From assembly GCF_022811605.1 (NCBI RefSeq), contig NZ_CP094533.1, forward strand, positions 1,612,001 through 1,676,000: DNA of 64,000 nt, written 5' to 3'. The stretch comes from Agromyces soli (GTDB lineage: Bacteria > Actinomycetota > Actinomycetes > Actinomycetales > Microbacteriaceae). The translations under genes and the position numbers were made by a program. Positions 7,729 through 15,414 of the stretch are shown in pieces (position 1 is the first letter of the stretch; every line of letters starts with the position of its first letter). A model generated the notes under the pieces. The model ran no database searches. It saw nothing but the letters and a program-made list of their open reading frames with translations, and was not told the DNA's origin.

Positions 7729-8949
7729 ATGGACAGCGTCAGCAATCCGTACACTCCGAATGCGGGGGCGGCGCCCGAGGTCATGGTCGGCCGCGACGAA
7801 CAGCTCGAGGCCTTCCGAGTGCTCCTCCAGCGGCTCGAGCGGCACCGCACCGAGCAGTCGATGATCATCACCGGCCTCCGCGGCGTGGGCAAGACGGTCC
7901 TGCTCGGCCGATTCGGCGAGCTCGCCCGGGCCGCGCACTGGGAGGTCGTGGAGTTCGAGGCCACCCGGCACGACGAGGCCCGCTTCCGCCAGCTGATGTT
8001 CTCCCAGCTGAAGTCGACGCTGCTGCGACTCTCGCCGCGCGCACGGTGGACGGCGTGCAGCCGCCGGGCCGCCGAGGTGCTGAGCGCCTTCGCCCTGCCG
8101 GTCGTGAAGCACGGCGCGTTCGGGCTCTCCTGGGACGTGACGCCCGCCGAGGGGGCCGGCGACCACGGCGACCTCGGCATGGACCTCACCGACGTGCTGC
8201 TCGCCTTCGGTGAGGCCGCCGACGAGCAGGGCCACGGCATCGCGCTGCTCGTCGACGAGGTGCAATTCCTCGCCCGCACGCAGCTCGAGGCGCTCATCCA
8301 GGCGGTGCACAAGACCGTGCAGCGCAAGCTCCCCGTCGCCTTCGTCGGCGCAGGCCTGCCGCAGACCGTCGAGCTCGCCGGTGACGTCAAGGCGTACGCC
8401 GAGCGGCTGTTCAGCTTCTCGCACCTCGGCGCGCTCGGCGGCGACGAGGCCCGCCGAGCGCTCGCCGAGCCCGCCCGACTCGAGGGCGTCGAGTTCGACG
8501 CAGACGCGCTCGAGCTCGCCCTCGAGCTGACCCACGGCTACCCGTGCTTCCTGCAGGAGCTCGGCGCGCAGGTCTGGAGCGTCGCCGAGGCCCCACGGGT
8601 CTGCAGGGCCGACGTCGCCCTCGCCCGGGAGGCGTACGAGGCGAAGCTCGACGGCTCCTTCTTCCGGGTGCGGCTCGACCGGGCGACGCCGCTGCAGACG
8701 GCGTACCTCCGGGCGATGGCCGAGCTCGGCCCCGAGCCGCAGAAGGCGGGCGACGTCGCCCGCGTCATGCATCGCGAGTCGACCCAGGTCGGCCCGACTC
8801 GCGCCGAGCTCATCGACCTCGGGCTGCTCTACACGCCCGAGCACGGGTACGCGGCGTTCACCGCCCCCGACTTCGACGCGTTCATGCGGCGCGCCATGCC
8901 CGAGCTCGTCGTGCCCGAGGTGCAGCGCCGCCCCCGCAAGGCCGACTGA
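7729..8949 (+). CDS. AAA ATPase, ORC1/STAND-like, unknown function
   Basis: A 406-residue P-loop ATPase. Walker A is GLRGVGKTVLLGRFGE near residue 48, and Walker B with the sensor is GIALLVDEVQFLART near residue 170. A sensor-1-like VAFVGAGLPQ follows near 205. The C-terminal 90 residues look like a winged-helix domain (AGDVARVMHRESTQVGPTRA, then LGLLYTPEHGYAAFTAPDF). The architecture matches bacterial ORC1/Cdc6-like ATPases of unknown role. It lacks the PD-(D/E)XK nuclease domain seen in some archaeal relatives. It stands alone, with an operator-like repeat in its promoter and two large palindromes downstream. No substrate can be named. Confidence 0.85.
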   Translation: MDSVSNPYTPNAGAAPEVMVGRDEQLEAFRVLLQRLERHRTEQSMIITGLRGVGKTVLLGRFGELARAAHWEVVEFEATRHDEARFRQLMFSQLKSTLLRLSPRARWTACSRRAAEVLSAFALPVVKHGAFGLSWDVTPAEGAGDHGDLGMDLTDVLLAFGEAADEQGHGIALLVDEVQFLARTQLEALIQAVHKTVQRKLPVAFVGAGLPQTVELAGDVKAYAERLFSFSHLGALGGDEARRALAEPARLEGVEFDADALELALELTHGYPCFLQELGAQVWSVAEAPRVCRADVALAREAYEAKLDGSFFRVRLDRATPLQTAYLRAMAELGPEPQKAGDVARVMHRESTQVGPTRAELIDLGLLYTPEHGYAAFTAPDFDAFMRRAMPELVVPEVQRRPRKAD

Positions 8950-8969
8950 CCCGACCGTCCACGCCCCAC

Positions 8970-9058
8970 CCCGACTTGCCCGACTTTCATGAAAGTCGGG
9001 CAACCCTGATTCTGGGGAACCCGACTTGCCCGACTTTCATGAAAGTCGGGCAACCCTG
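8970..9058. repeat. Two copies of a 28-bp perfect palindrome, 50 bp apart
   Basis: The palindromes lie at 8976-9003 and 9026-9053, each with 13-base arms TTGCCCGACTTTC around a central AT. They sit in a 39-base direct repeat (8970-9008 and 9020-9058) that also repeats the half-site CCCGACTT nine bases upstream of the first arm. The two copies are identical. They fill the 143-base gap between the ATPase stop and the sulfurtransferase start and lack a U-tract. REP-like dispersed elements, protein-binding sites or terminators are all possible. Confidence 0.85.
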
Positions 9059-9080
9059 GGTGGGAGCGGGCGCGGCAGGG

Positions 9081-9086
9081 CAAGCT
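9081..9086 (+). promoter_or_regulatory. -10 element CAAGCT, leaderless start of the sulfurtransferase
   Basis: CAAGCT ends six bases before ATG 9093. The GGAG at 9087-9090 is too close to the ATG to act as a normal ribosome site. Confidence 0.45.
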
Positions 9087-9092
9087 GGAGGC

Positions 9093-9935
9093 ATGTCGAT
9101 CCTCATCACCGCCGAGGAGCTGGCCGAGCGGCTCGCCGACGAGGCATCCCGCCCGGTCGTGCTCGATGTGCGCTGGAGCCTCGCCGCCCCGGACGGCCGC
9201 CCCGCCTACCGAGCCGGCCACGTGCCCGGTGCGGTCTTCGTCGACCTCGAGACCGAGCTGACGGCGCCGCCCTCGCCCGCCGCCGGGCGGCATCCGCTCC
9301 CCGACGAGGCCGCGTTCACCGCGGCGATGCGCCGCTGGGGGCTCCGCGACGGCGAACCGGTCGTCGTCATGGACGACCTCGGCAACCAGTCGGCCGCCCG
9401 CGCCTGGTGGCTGCTGCGCCACGCGGGCGTCGCCGACGTCCGCATGCTCGACGGCGGCCTCGCCGCCTGGCGCGCCGCGGGCGGCGCGCTCGAGACGGGC
9501 GACGTCGAGCCCGAGCCGGGCGATGCGACGGCGCACGTCGGGGCGATGCCGGTCATCGACGCGGATGGCGCGGCCGCCCTCCCCGAGCACGGCGTGCTGC
9601 TCGACGCACGCGCCGCCGAACGGTACCGGGGCGCGGTGGAACCGATCGACCCGGCCGCCGGCCACATCCCCGGCGCGCGCTCCGCGCCGAGCGCGGGCAA
9701 TCTCGACGCCGACGGGCGCTTCCTGCCGCCCGAGGCGCTCCGCGAGCGCTTCGCCGCCCTCGGCGCCGACGGCGAGCGCCCCGTCGCGGTGTACTGCGGC
9801 TCCGGCGTCACCGCCTCGCACGGCGTCGCGGCGCTCGCACTCGCCGGCGTCGCCGCCGCGCTGTACCCGGGCTCGTGGAGCCAATGGTCGAACGACCCGG
9901 CCCGCCCGGTCGCGACGGGGGAGGAACCGGCCTAG
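9093..9935 (+). CDS. Sulfurtransferase, two rhodanese domains
   Basis: A 280-residue thiosulfate or 3-mercaptopyruvate sulfurtransferase. The N-terminal rhodanese domain (residues 1-130) is the inactive type, with VVVMDDLGNQSAARAWW in place of the cysteine loop. The C-terminal domain carries the active-site loop VYCGSGVTASHG near residue 235. The CGSGVTA loop resembles the mercaptopyruvate class. Rhodanese entry motifs (VVLDVRW near 25, VLLDARAAERYRG near 170) and the GHIPGA motif are present. It converges with the next gene, and the two stop codons overlap. Confidence 0.92.
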   Translation: MSILITAEELAERLADEASRPVVLDVRWSLAAPDGRPAYRAGHVPGAVFVDLETELTAPPSPAAGRHPLPDEAAFTAAMRRWGLRDGEPVVVMDDLGNQSAARAWWLLRHAGVADVRMLDGGLAAWRAAGGALETGDVEPEPGDATAHVGAMPVIDADGAAALPEHGVLLDARAAERYRGAVEPIDPAAGHIPGARSAPSAGNLDADGRFLPPEALRERFAALGADGERPVAVYCGSGVTASHGVAALALAGVAAALYPGSWSQWSNDPARPVATGEEPA

Positions 9936-11392
9936 TCGGGTTCGGCGATCCCCGCCGTGCGCAGCGCGTCGAGGTAGCGCAGATCGTCCTCGGCGCGCCG
10001 GCCGTGCGGATCCGCGACGAGGGTGACGTCCTCCCAGCCCGAGCGGGCGAGCTCCAGCAGCGACACGCGCAGCGCGGACCGGCCGTGGTCGACCTCGCGC
10101 CACGCGCCGTCCGAGACGGCGGCCGCGGTGACGACCGCGTGCAGCTCGGGATTGCGCCGGATGAAACGGGAGGGGTAGCCGCGGATCGTGATGTCGCCCG
10201 TCGCCCGGGAGAGGTCGAGCATCCACTCGGCGTCGTCCAGGCGTTCGCGATGCCAGCGGGCGTAGCGCGCCGTCGCCGTCTCGTCGGGATCCTGGAGCAC
10301 CGGGTTCAGGACGAGTCCTCTGACGCGGCCGGCCAGCGTCACTCGGCGGAACTCGCAGCCGAAGAGGAAGCCGGAGTCGTCGAGCCGCAGGCCGTCGACG
10401 GTGACGTCCTCCAGCACCATCCCGTCGAGCGTCGAGGCGCGGATCTCGAGATCGCGCACGCGGATGCCGCTGAGGCGCGGTCGCTCCTGCTTCCGTTCGG
10501 CGCGGGAGACCCGCCAGCCCTCGAGCGTCACGCGCTCGGCGACGATCCCCTCGATCGTCTCGCCGGGCTCGAGCCGGCGGTCGCGGTGCACCGTGCGCGG
10601 CGCCGGCCGCCCGCGGGCCGGCCGCAGCAGCGCCTCGGCCGAGGCGCTCGCCGCGGCGGCGAGCTCCTCGAGCGGCAGCAGGCCGGTCGGCGCCGGGCGA
10701 AGGCCGGGCACCGCGGTGAGCGAGCGCGCCGCGGCGAGGTCGGATGCCGAGGCCAGCACCCCGTCGCCGACGAGCAGCGCGTCGACGAGCCCCTGGGGCA
10801 GTTCCGCGATCGGCCGCGCGGTCTGCTCGCCATCGCCCAGCAGGAGCATCCGCTGCGGCGCGGTCGCCCGCTCCTCGCTCGCGCCGACGGTGAAGCCGTC
10901 GCCGCGGCCCAGCACTCGGGCGAGCCCGGCGCGGCGCTCCCGGGCGTCGGGAACCGGCATCCCGCCGCGCTTCCGTCGCCCGACGACGGCGAAGCGAGAG
11001 AGCGAGACGAGCGTCTCCATCGCGCGGCCCGCCGAGCCGACGGCGACGGTGTCGTCGTCGACCGGCGCGAGCCAGGCGTGGTCCCGGCCGAGGCCCGCCG
11101 TCAGCGTGCGGGTCGCCAGCAGCGAGTCGAGCTCCACCTCGACGAGGCCGGTCGCGCCGAGCAGCAGTGCGTGCCGCGAGCTCGGCAGCAGCAGGGCGTC
11201 GCGGAGGAGTCCCCGAAGCCCCCGACCGATCCGCCACGAGCCGTCGCGGAGATCGAGCACCCCGAGTCGGATCGTCGCCCGCCCCTCCACCCACGAGGTC
11301 ACGAGCAGCTCCGGACCGAGCAGCCGGCTCGCGCTGAGTGCCGCGTGAGGGGCGTCGGCGGGGATGGGCAGGCCCAGTCGGATCGCGGTCAC
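9932..11392 (-). CDS. Hypothetical protein with pentapeptide-repeat-like stretch
   Basis: A 486-residue protein I do not recognise. Residues 1-200 contain repeated short beta-like segments (for example LLVTSWVEGRATIRLGVLDL), suggesting a beta-propeller-like fold. Residues about 295-360 read like a degenerate right-handed beta helix of the pentapeptide type (IRVRDLEIRASTLDGMVLED). The last 100 residues are Trp/Arg-rich, mixed alpha/beta. No signal peptide or membrane helix is apparent. The GTG at 11392 is preceded at the leaderless distance by TAGCAT, which fixes the start. The stop overlaps the sulfurtransferase stop on the other strand. Confidence 0.7.
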   Translation of the reverse strand: MTAIRLGLPIPADAPHAALSASRLLGPELLVTSWVEGRATIRLGVLDLRDGSWRIGRGLRGLLRDALLLPSSRHALLLGATGLVEVELDSLLATRTLTAGLGRDHAWLAPVDDDTVAVGSAGRAMETLVSLSRFAVVGRRKRGGMPVPDARERRAGLARVLGRGDGFTVGASEERATAPQRMLLLGDGEQTARPIAELPQGLVDALLVGDGVLASASDLAAARSLTAVPGLRPAPTGLLPLEELAAAASASAEALLRPARGRPAPRTVHRDRRLEPGETIEGIVAERVTLEGWRVSRAERKQERPRLSGIRVRDLEIRASTLDGMVLEDVTVDGLRLDDSGFLFGCEFRRVTLAGRVRGLVLNPVLQDPDETATARYARWHRERLDDAEWMLDLSRATGDITIRGYPSRFIRRNPELHAVVTAAAVSDGAWREVDHGRSALRVSLLELARSGWEDVTLVADPHGRRAEDDLRYLDALRTAGIAEPD

Positions 11393-11398
11393 TCCCGC

Positions 11399-11404
11399 AT
11401 GCTA
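11399..11404 (-). promoter_or_regulatory. -10 element TAGCAT, leaderless GTG start at 11392
   Basis: On the minus strand TAGCAT ends six bases before the GTG at 11392, supporting that start for the 486-residue protein. Confidence 0.55.
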
Positions 11405-11420
11405 CCGAGCGTCGGCCGGC

Positions 11421-11849
11421 TCACCACGGCGAAGGGCGGTCCGGGTCGCGTCGGCCGTCGTCGGGGGTGCGGGGGAGCGGCTCGCCGCCGCCGCGGATGC
11501 AGAGCCAGCGCAGCTCGCCCTCGCTGTCGGGGTGCGCCCGCCAGGTGCGCCACACGTCCTGGCCGACGCGGACGACGCTGCCGGGGCCGACGTCGACGAC
11601 CTCGTCGTCGAGGCCCATCTGGCCGGTGCCGGCGAGGAACACGTAGAGCTCCTCGATGCGGGCGTGCGTGTGCCAGTAGCCCGCCTCCTCGCCGGGCTCG
11701 AGCGCGTTCGCCGACAGGCCCAGGTACTGCATGGCCAGCTCGTGGTCGACGATGCGGCGCCCGTCGCGGGAACGTGCCGCGTCGAAGCCGCCGTAGTGCG
11801 ATCGCCACGCGTCGAGCGCGCCGATCTCGAGCACCTCGTAGTCGCTCAT
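11421..11849 (-). CDS. Cupin-domain protein
   Basis: A 142-residue single-domain cupin. The first cupin motif reads GYWHTHARIEELYVFLAGTG (residues about 57-76) with two histidines and a glutamate positioned as metal ligands. The second is degenerate (VGPGSVVRVGQDVWRTWRAH). Such proteins bind a metal and often act on small molecules, but the substrate is unknown. Its ATG overlaps the stop of the upstream TetR gene, so the two form one operon controlled by the operator at 12438-12457. Confidence 0.87.
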   Translation of the reverse strand: MSDYEVLEIGALDAWRSHYGGFDAARSRDGRRIVDHELAMQYLGLSANALEPGEEAGYWHTHARIEELYVFLAGTGQMGLDDEVVDVGPGSVVRVGQDVWRTWRAHPDSEGELRWLCIRGGGEPLPRTPDDGRRDPDRPSPW

Positions 11850-12424
11850 GCCTGCTCCTCTCCTCTTGCCCAGTCGGTACGGGGCTCCATCAGCTCGAGG
11901 AGCCCGCGCACGGCGGAGCTCATCGCGGCGTCGTCGCCGAGCGCGCGGGACAGCACGTAGCCGCCCTGGATGACCGCGACCGCCGTCGTCGCCCGGTCGC
12001 GGGCCGCGGCGGCGTCGAGCCCCTGCTCGGCGAACGCCTGCGCGACGAGCTCGATGAGCTCGGTGAAGTAGCGGGACACCTCGCCGCGGAGGGTCTCATC
12101 GCCCATGACGACGGGATCGGCCGTGAGCCGGCCGACCCGGCAGCCGGCGGTCGCCGCGCGCGGGCGTTCGAGGTAGTCGGCGATGCGCCGCTGCGGGGCG
12201 TCCGCGCCGTCGAGCGTCGCGGCGGCCGAACCGAGCGTGTCGTCGACCGTCTGCGCGACGGCGGCGGCGGCGAGATCCCGCTTCGACGGGAAGTGGTGGT
12301 AGAGGCTGCCCTGCCCGACGCCGCTGCGGGCGAGCACCTCGCGCGGGGTCGTCGCGGCGACGCCGTTCGTCGCGTACAGCTCCTGCGCGGCCTCGATGAG
12401 GGTGCGCCGTGCCTCGGTGGTCAT
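11846..12424 (-). CDS. TetR family transcriptional regulator
   Basis: A 192-residue repressor. The N-terminal helix-turn-helix is typical (TPREVLARSGVGQGSLYHHF, residues about 26-45). The C-terminal ligand domain contains CRVGRLTADPVVMGDE near residue 95, which resembles the YxaF/LmrA-like branch. It is followed in the same operon by the cupin gene. The predicted leaderless promoter overlaps a perfect 8-base inverted repeat, so negative autoregulation is likely. The inducer is unknown. Confidence 0.92.
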   Translation of the reverse strand: MTTEARRTLIEAAQELYATNGVAATTPREVLARSGVGQGSLYHHFPSKRDLAAAAVAQTVDDTLGSAAATLDGADAPQRRIADYLERPRAATAGCRVGRLTADPVVMGDETLRGEVSRYFTELIELVAQAFAEQGLDAAAARDRATTAVAVIQGGYVLSRALGDDAAMSSAVRGLLELMEPRTDWARGEEQA

Positions 12425-12430
12425 GCCCCG

Positions 12431-12436
12431 AGCATG
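12431..12436 (-). promoter_or_regulatory. -10 element CATGCT of the TetR-cupin operon
   Basis: Minus-strand CATGCT ends six bases before ATG 12424. The TetR operator lies immediately upstream, in the -10/-35 spacer region. Confidence 0.5.
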
Positions 12437-12437
12437 C

Positions 12438-12457
12438 CATACCTAGAGGTAGGTATG
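12438..12457. promoter_or_regulatory. TetR operator, 20-bp palindrome
   Basis: Perfect arms CATACCTA (12438-12445) and TAGGTATG (12450-12457) are separated by GAGG. The site lies between the -35 and -10 of the TetR-cupin promoter. Size and symmetry match TetR-family operators, so repression by the adjacent gene product is the simplest reading. Confidence 0.75.
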
Positions 12458-12467
12458 CCACCCTCGA

Positions 12468-13283
12468 TCAGGCCGGGCGGTACCCCACGGCGGTGATCGT
12501 CGAGGCATCCACCCGGTCGATCCCGCGCTCGGCGAGCAGGGCGGTGAAGCGCTCGCGCACCCGGCGCCTCGCCTTCTTGCCGAGACCGTCGAGCAGGCTC
12601 CGCCGCCCCGTGCCGAGCACGAGCCGCCAGGCGAGGTCGTCGTCGAGCGCGAGATGACGCGGCACGGCGTCGGCGCGCACCCGCTCCAGCCCGAGCCCGT
12701 GCAGCCAGCCGGCGACCGCGCCGGTCGTGCCGGGCGTGCGGTCCGCCTCCTGCGGGGCCTCCGGGGAGCCGCCACCGACCTCGGCGACGGCATCCGCCAG
12801 CGCCTGCCGGAAGGAGTGGAAGGCGCCGTGCCGCCAGACCGTGACCGCCACCCGGCCGCCGGGCCTCGCGCGCTCGATCAGGGCTCGGGTGCCGTCGTCG
12901 AGCTCGTCGAAGAAGAACACGCCGAGCACGCACTGCACGAGGTCGTAGCCGGCCGGCTCCCATTCCCGTACGTCGCCGACGTGCAGCCGCAGCCGGGGCA
13001 GGCCGCCGGCCGCTTCGGCACGGGCGCGCGCGAGCTCGACCATCGGCGCGGCGGCGTCGACCGCATCGACGACCCCGTCGGGGCCCACGAGCTCGGCGGT
13101 CGGCACGGCGGAGGCGCCGGCGCCGCAGCAGGCGTCGAGCACCGTCTCGCCGAACTGCGGCTCGCTGCGCGCGATCGCGGACAGCGAGATCGGCTGCCAG
13201 AGCTCCTCGTCGATCGCGAGGACGGCGTCGGCGTGCCTGACGAAGCGCCGGACGGCGTCGGGTTGCTGCTGCTCGTCCCCCAT
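12468..13283 (-). CDS. Class I SAM-dependent methyltransferase
   Basis: A 271-residue methyltransferase. Motif I is VLDACCGAGASAVPTAELVG near residue 48, the acidic end of strand 2 is VDAVDAAAPM, and the GDVREW and LVQCVLGVFFFDEL motifs follow. The overall plan resembles UbiE/Methyltransf_11 small-molecule enzymes. The C-terminal domain (residues 150-271) is specific to its own subfamily and I cannot name the acceptor. It lies upstream of the TetR-cupin operon on the same strand but has its own start region; the operator sits between them. Confidence 0.88.
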   Translation of the reverse strand: MGDEQQQPDAVRRFVRHADAVLAIDEELWQPISLSAIARSEPQFGETVLDACCGAGASAVPTAELVGPDGVVDAVDAAAPMVELARARAEAAGGLPRLRLHVGDVREWEPAGYDLVQCVLGVFFFDELDDGTRALIERARPGGRVAVTVWRHGAFHSFRQALADAVAEVGGGSPEAPQEADRTPGTTGAVAGWLHGLGLERVRADAVPRHLALDDDLAWRLVLGTGRRSLLDGLGKKARRRVRERFTALLAERGIDRVDASTITAVGYRPA

Positions 13284-13289
13284 TCGACC

Positions 13290-13295
13290 ATTGTG
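13290..13295 (-). promoter_or_regulatory. -10 element CACAAT, leaderless start of methyltransferase
   Basis: Minus-strand CACAAT ends six bases before ATG 13283; no ribosome site is visible. Confidence 0.45.
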
Positions 13296-13362
13296 GCCCC
13301 CATCGGGGCGTCAGGCGCAATGCCGCGCCCCGGCGAGACCGTCTCGGCGGTCCCCGAGGCGG

Positions 13363-13428
13363 CCCCGAGGAAGCACCGAGGCGACCCCGAGGAAGCACCG
13401 CGGCGACCCCGAGGAGGCACCGAGGCGA
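13363..13428. repeat. Three 22-bp tandem repeats in a divergent promoter region
   Basis: Units at 13363-13384, 13385-13406 and 13407-13428 share the core CCCCGAGGAAGCACCG with one or two changes each. Partial units flank the array. It occupies the middle of the 264-base gap between the divergent methyltransferase and FKBP genes. All reading frames through it stay open because of composition, but no start or ribosome site suggests a gene. Confidence 0.85.
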
Positions 13429-13547
13429 CCCCGCCGCGCCCCGTCTCAGCGAATCGAAAGGCGCATACGGCAGACTGGGCGACAGCGCCCGCAGGCCCGC
13501 ACCGCCTGGAGGCCGCGCTCCGATCCCGCATCACGAATCGAGACCTC

Positions 13548-14534
13548 ATGAACCGCGCCCTGCGCCGCACCGCGCCCATCGCGCTCGCCGCCGCCTCCGC
13601 CCTCGTGCTCGCCGGATGCGCCGGCAGCGCCGACGCGCCCGCCTCCTCGAGCGACCCGGCCGCCACCGCGGCCGCCTGCTTCGAGGCGAAGCCGGGCGCC
13701 CAGAGCGACGCCGTGAAGGTGTCGGGCGACTTCGGCGGCACGCCGACCGCGGAGTTCACCACGCCGCTCGCCGCCGACGAGCTGCAGACCACCGTCGCGA
13801 TCAAGGGCGACGGCGAGAAGACCGAGTCGGGCGTGAGCGCCAACGTCATGCTCACCATGTTCAACGGCACGAGCGGCGAGCAGATCGTCTCGCAGGAGGT
13901 GCCGCTCGCGATGGGCGACACGAGCCTGCTCGAAGCCTTCCGCTCGGCGATCGACTGCCAGCCCTACGGCACCCGCACCGTCACCGTGGCGCCCGCCGCC
14001 TCGCTCTACGGCGAGACCGGCAACGAGTCGCTCGGCGTCACCGCCGACGACACGGTCGTCATCGTCGCCGACGTCGTCGAGGAGTACGTCGAGCCGACCC
14101 CCGAGCCGCTGCCCACCCCGGCCGAGTGGACCACGAACGTGCCCGAGGTCGCCTTCAACGGCGACAAGACCCCGACGGTCGTCATTCCGAAGACGGATGC
14201 CTCGACCGAGCTCGAGCTGAAGGTGCTCGAGCCCGGTGACGGCAAGACCGTCGCCGACGGCGACCAGGTGACCGTGCAGTACGCGGGCCTCACCTGGGAC
14301 GACGGCCAGGTCTTCGACGACAGCTACTCGCGCGGCGAGCCGGCGACGTTCTCCACCTCGGGCGTGATCCAGGGCTTCGGCGCGGCGCTCGTCGGGCAGA
14401 AGGTGGGCACGAAGCTCATCGTGACGATCCCGCCGGCCCTCGGCTACGGCGCGGAGAAGAGCGACTCGAACGAGCTCGCAGGCCGCACCCTCGTCTTCGT
14501 CGTCGAGATCGTCGACACCGCCTCGGCGGGCTGA
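13548..14534 (+). CDS. FKBP-type peptidyl-prolyl isomerase lipoprotein
   Basis: A 328-residue exported lipoprotein. The signal peptide ends in a lipobox (ALVLAGCAG, Cys near 23). An Ala/Ser-rich linker and a beta-rich domain (residues 45-190) follow, which may be a second degenerate FKBP domain. A canonical FKBP domain closes the protein (residues about 215-325), with VTVQYAGLTWDDGQVFDDSY, VIQGFGAALVGQKVGTKLIV and IPPALGYGAE. It catalyses proline cis-trans isomerisation, probably as a chaperone on the outer face of the membrane. The ATG at 13548 is chosen because the signal peptide begins there. Confidence 0.92.
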   Translation: MNRALRRTAPIALAAASALVLAGCAGSADAPASSSDPAATAAACFEAKPGAQSDAVKVSGDFGGTPTAEFTTPLAADELQTTVAIKGDGEKTESGVSANVMLTMFNGTSGEQIVSQEVPLAMGDTSLLEAFRSAIDCQPYGTRTVTVAPAASLYGETGNESLGVTADDTVVIVADVVEEYVEPTPEPLPTPAEWTTNVPEVAFNGDKTPTVVIPKTDASTELELKVLEPGDGKTVADGDQVTVQYAGLTWDDGQVFDDSYSRGEPATFSTSGVIQGFGAALVGQKVGTKLIVTIPPALGYGAEKSDSNELAGRTLVFVVEIVDTASAG

Positions 14535-14556
14535 TCCCCGGCGCACTGAGCATCGA

Positions 14557-14593
14557 CGGCTGAGGCCCGGGCGCATCGCCCGGGCCTCAGCCG
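14557..14593. terminator. Bidirectional terminator hairpin
   Basis: Sixteen-base perfect arms (14557-14572 and 14578-14593; core TGAGGCCCGGGC) with a five-base loop sit between the convergent FKBP and ECF genes. Position and strength argue for termination of both. Confidence 0.8.
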
Positions 14594-14601
14594 CGTCCGG
14601 C

Positions 14602-15414
14602 TCAGGCCACCGCCGTCTCGACCGCCCACCAGAGGACGGCCGAGACGAGCCAGAAGCCGAGCACGAAGACCGTGTCGCGGCGGCGCCAGCGGCTGATCGT
14701 GCGCTCGGTGCGCGAGTCGTGGGCGCCGAAGGCGCGGGCGTCCATCGCGAGGGCGACGCGCTCGGCGTGCCGGATGGCGCTCGCGAGCAGCGGGACGGCG
14801 AGGCCGACGGTGCCGCGCAGCCAGGCGATCGGCCCGCGATCACGGTCGACCCCGCGCACGCGCCGGGCCGCGCGGATGACCTCGAGCTCGTGGCCGAAGC
14901 GCGGTACGAAGCGCATCGCCGCGAGCGCCGTGTAGCCGAGTCGGTACGGCACCCGCAGTTGCTGCACGAGCGCCCGTACGAGCTCGGCGCCCGTCGTCGT
15001 GAGCCCCGAGACGAACGCGAGCAAGATGATCGCGGCGATCCGCAGCGCCGTCGCGAAGCCGACGAGGTACATCGCCCCGGTGAAGCGCCAGTCGCCGAGC
15101 TCGGCGAGCACGAGCTGCGAGCCGGCCGCGTCGGCGGGCAGCGTGGCCTGGTCGACCCAGATGCCGAAGCTCGCGCCGAGCACGGCGGCGAGCGCCGGGA
15201 CGCCGAGCAGGATCACGAGGACCCAGCCCGCGCCGAGCCGCGCCCCGACGAGCAGCACGAGCGCCGCGAAGACCGCGAAGGCGAGCGGCAGCGGCACGCC
15301 GCGGGTGAAGACGAGCGCGATCATCACGGGCACGGGGCCCGCGAGCTTCGCGAGCGCGTTGAGCGAGCGCAGGGGGCCGCCGTGCGCGACGGTCGTCTCG
15401 CCGAGCGCGCTCAT
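14602..15414 (-). CDS. ECF transporter transmembrane component (EcfT/CbiQ family)
   Basis: A 270-residue membrane component of an energy-coupling-factor vitamin or metal importer. Five or six hydrophobic helices are visible. The coupling motifs AMRFVPRFGHELEVIRAARR (residues about 165-184) and RHAERVALAMDARAFG match the two Ala-Arg-X coupling helices that bind the ATPases. It overlaps the upstream double ATPase gene by four bases. No substrate-binding S component is adjacent, so the vitamin cannot be assigned. Confidence 0.92.
   Translation of the reverse strand: MSALGETTVAHGGPLRSLNALAKLAGPVPVMIALVFTRGVPLPLAFAVFAALVLLVGARLGAGWVLVILLGVPALAAVLGASFGIWVDQATLPADAAGSQLVLAELGDWRFTGAMYLVGFATALRIAAIILLAFVSGLTTTGAELVRALVQQLRVPYRLGYTALAAMRFVPRFGHELEVIRAARRVRGVDRDRGPIAWLRGTVGLAVPLLASAIRHAERVALAMDARAFGAHDSRTERTISRWRRRDTVFVLGFWLVSAVLWWAVETAVA

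Noticed and set aside
8970..9058. CRISPR array
   Set aside because: Only two repeat copies, each a full palindrome, with one 11-base spacer; no cas genes.
7671..9058. ATPase plus flanking palindromes as an insertion element
   Set aside because: The upstream repeat and downstream palindromes are unrelated sequences, there is no target-site duplication, and the protein lacks transposase features.
8829..11294. Very long minus-strand frame across the sulfurtransferase and hypothetical gene
   Set aside because: It is low-complexity Arg/Gly/Ala-rich, lacks any domain, and runs antisense to the well-supported sulfurtransferase. High GC leaves such frames open by chance.
13321..13547. N-terminal extension of the FKBP protein
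   Set aside because: The frame is open upstream, but the signal peptide begins at 13548 and the extension translates a tandem repeat.
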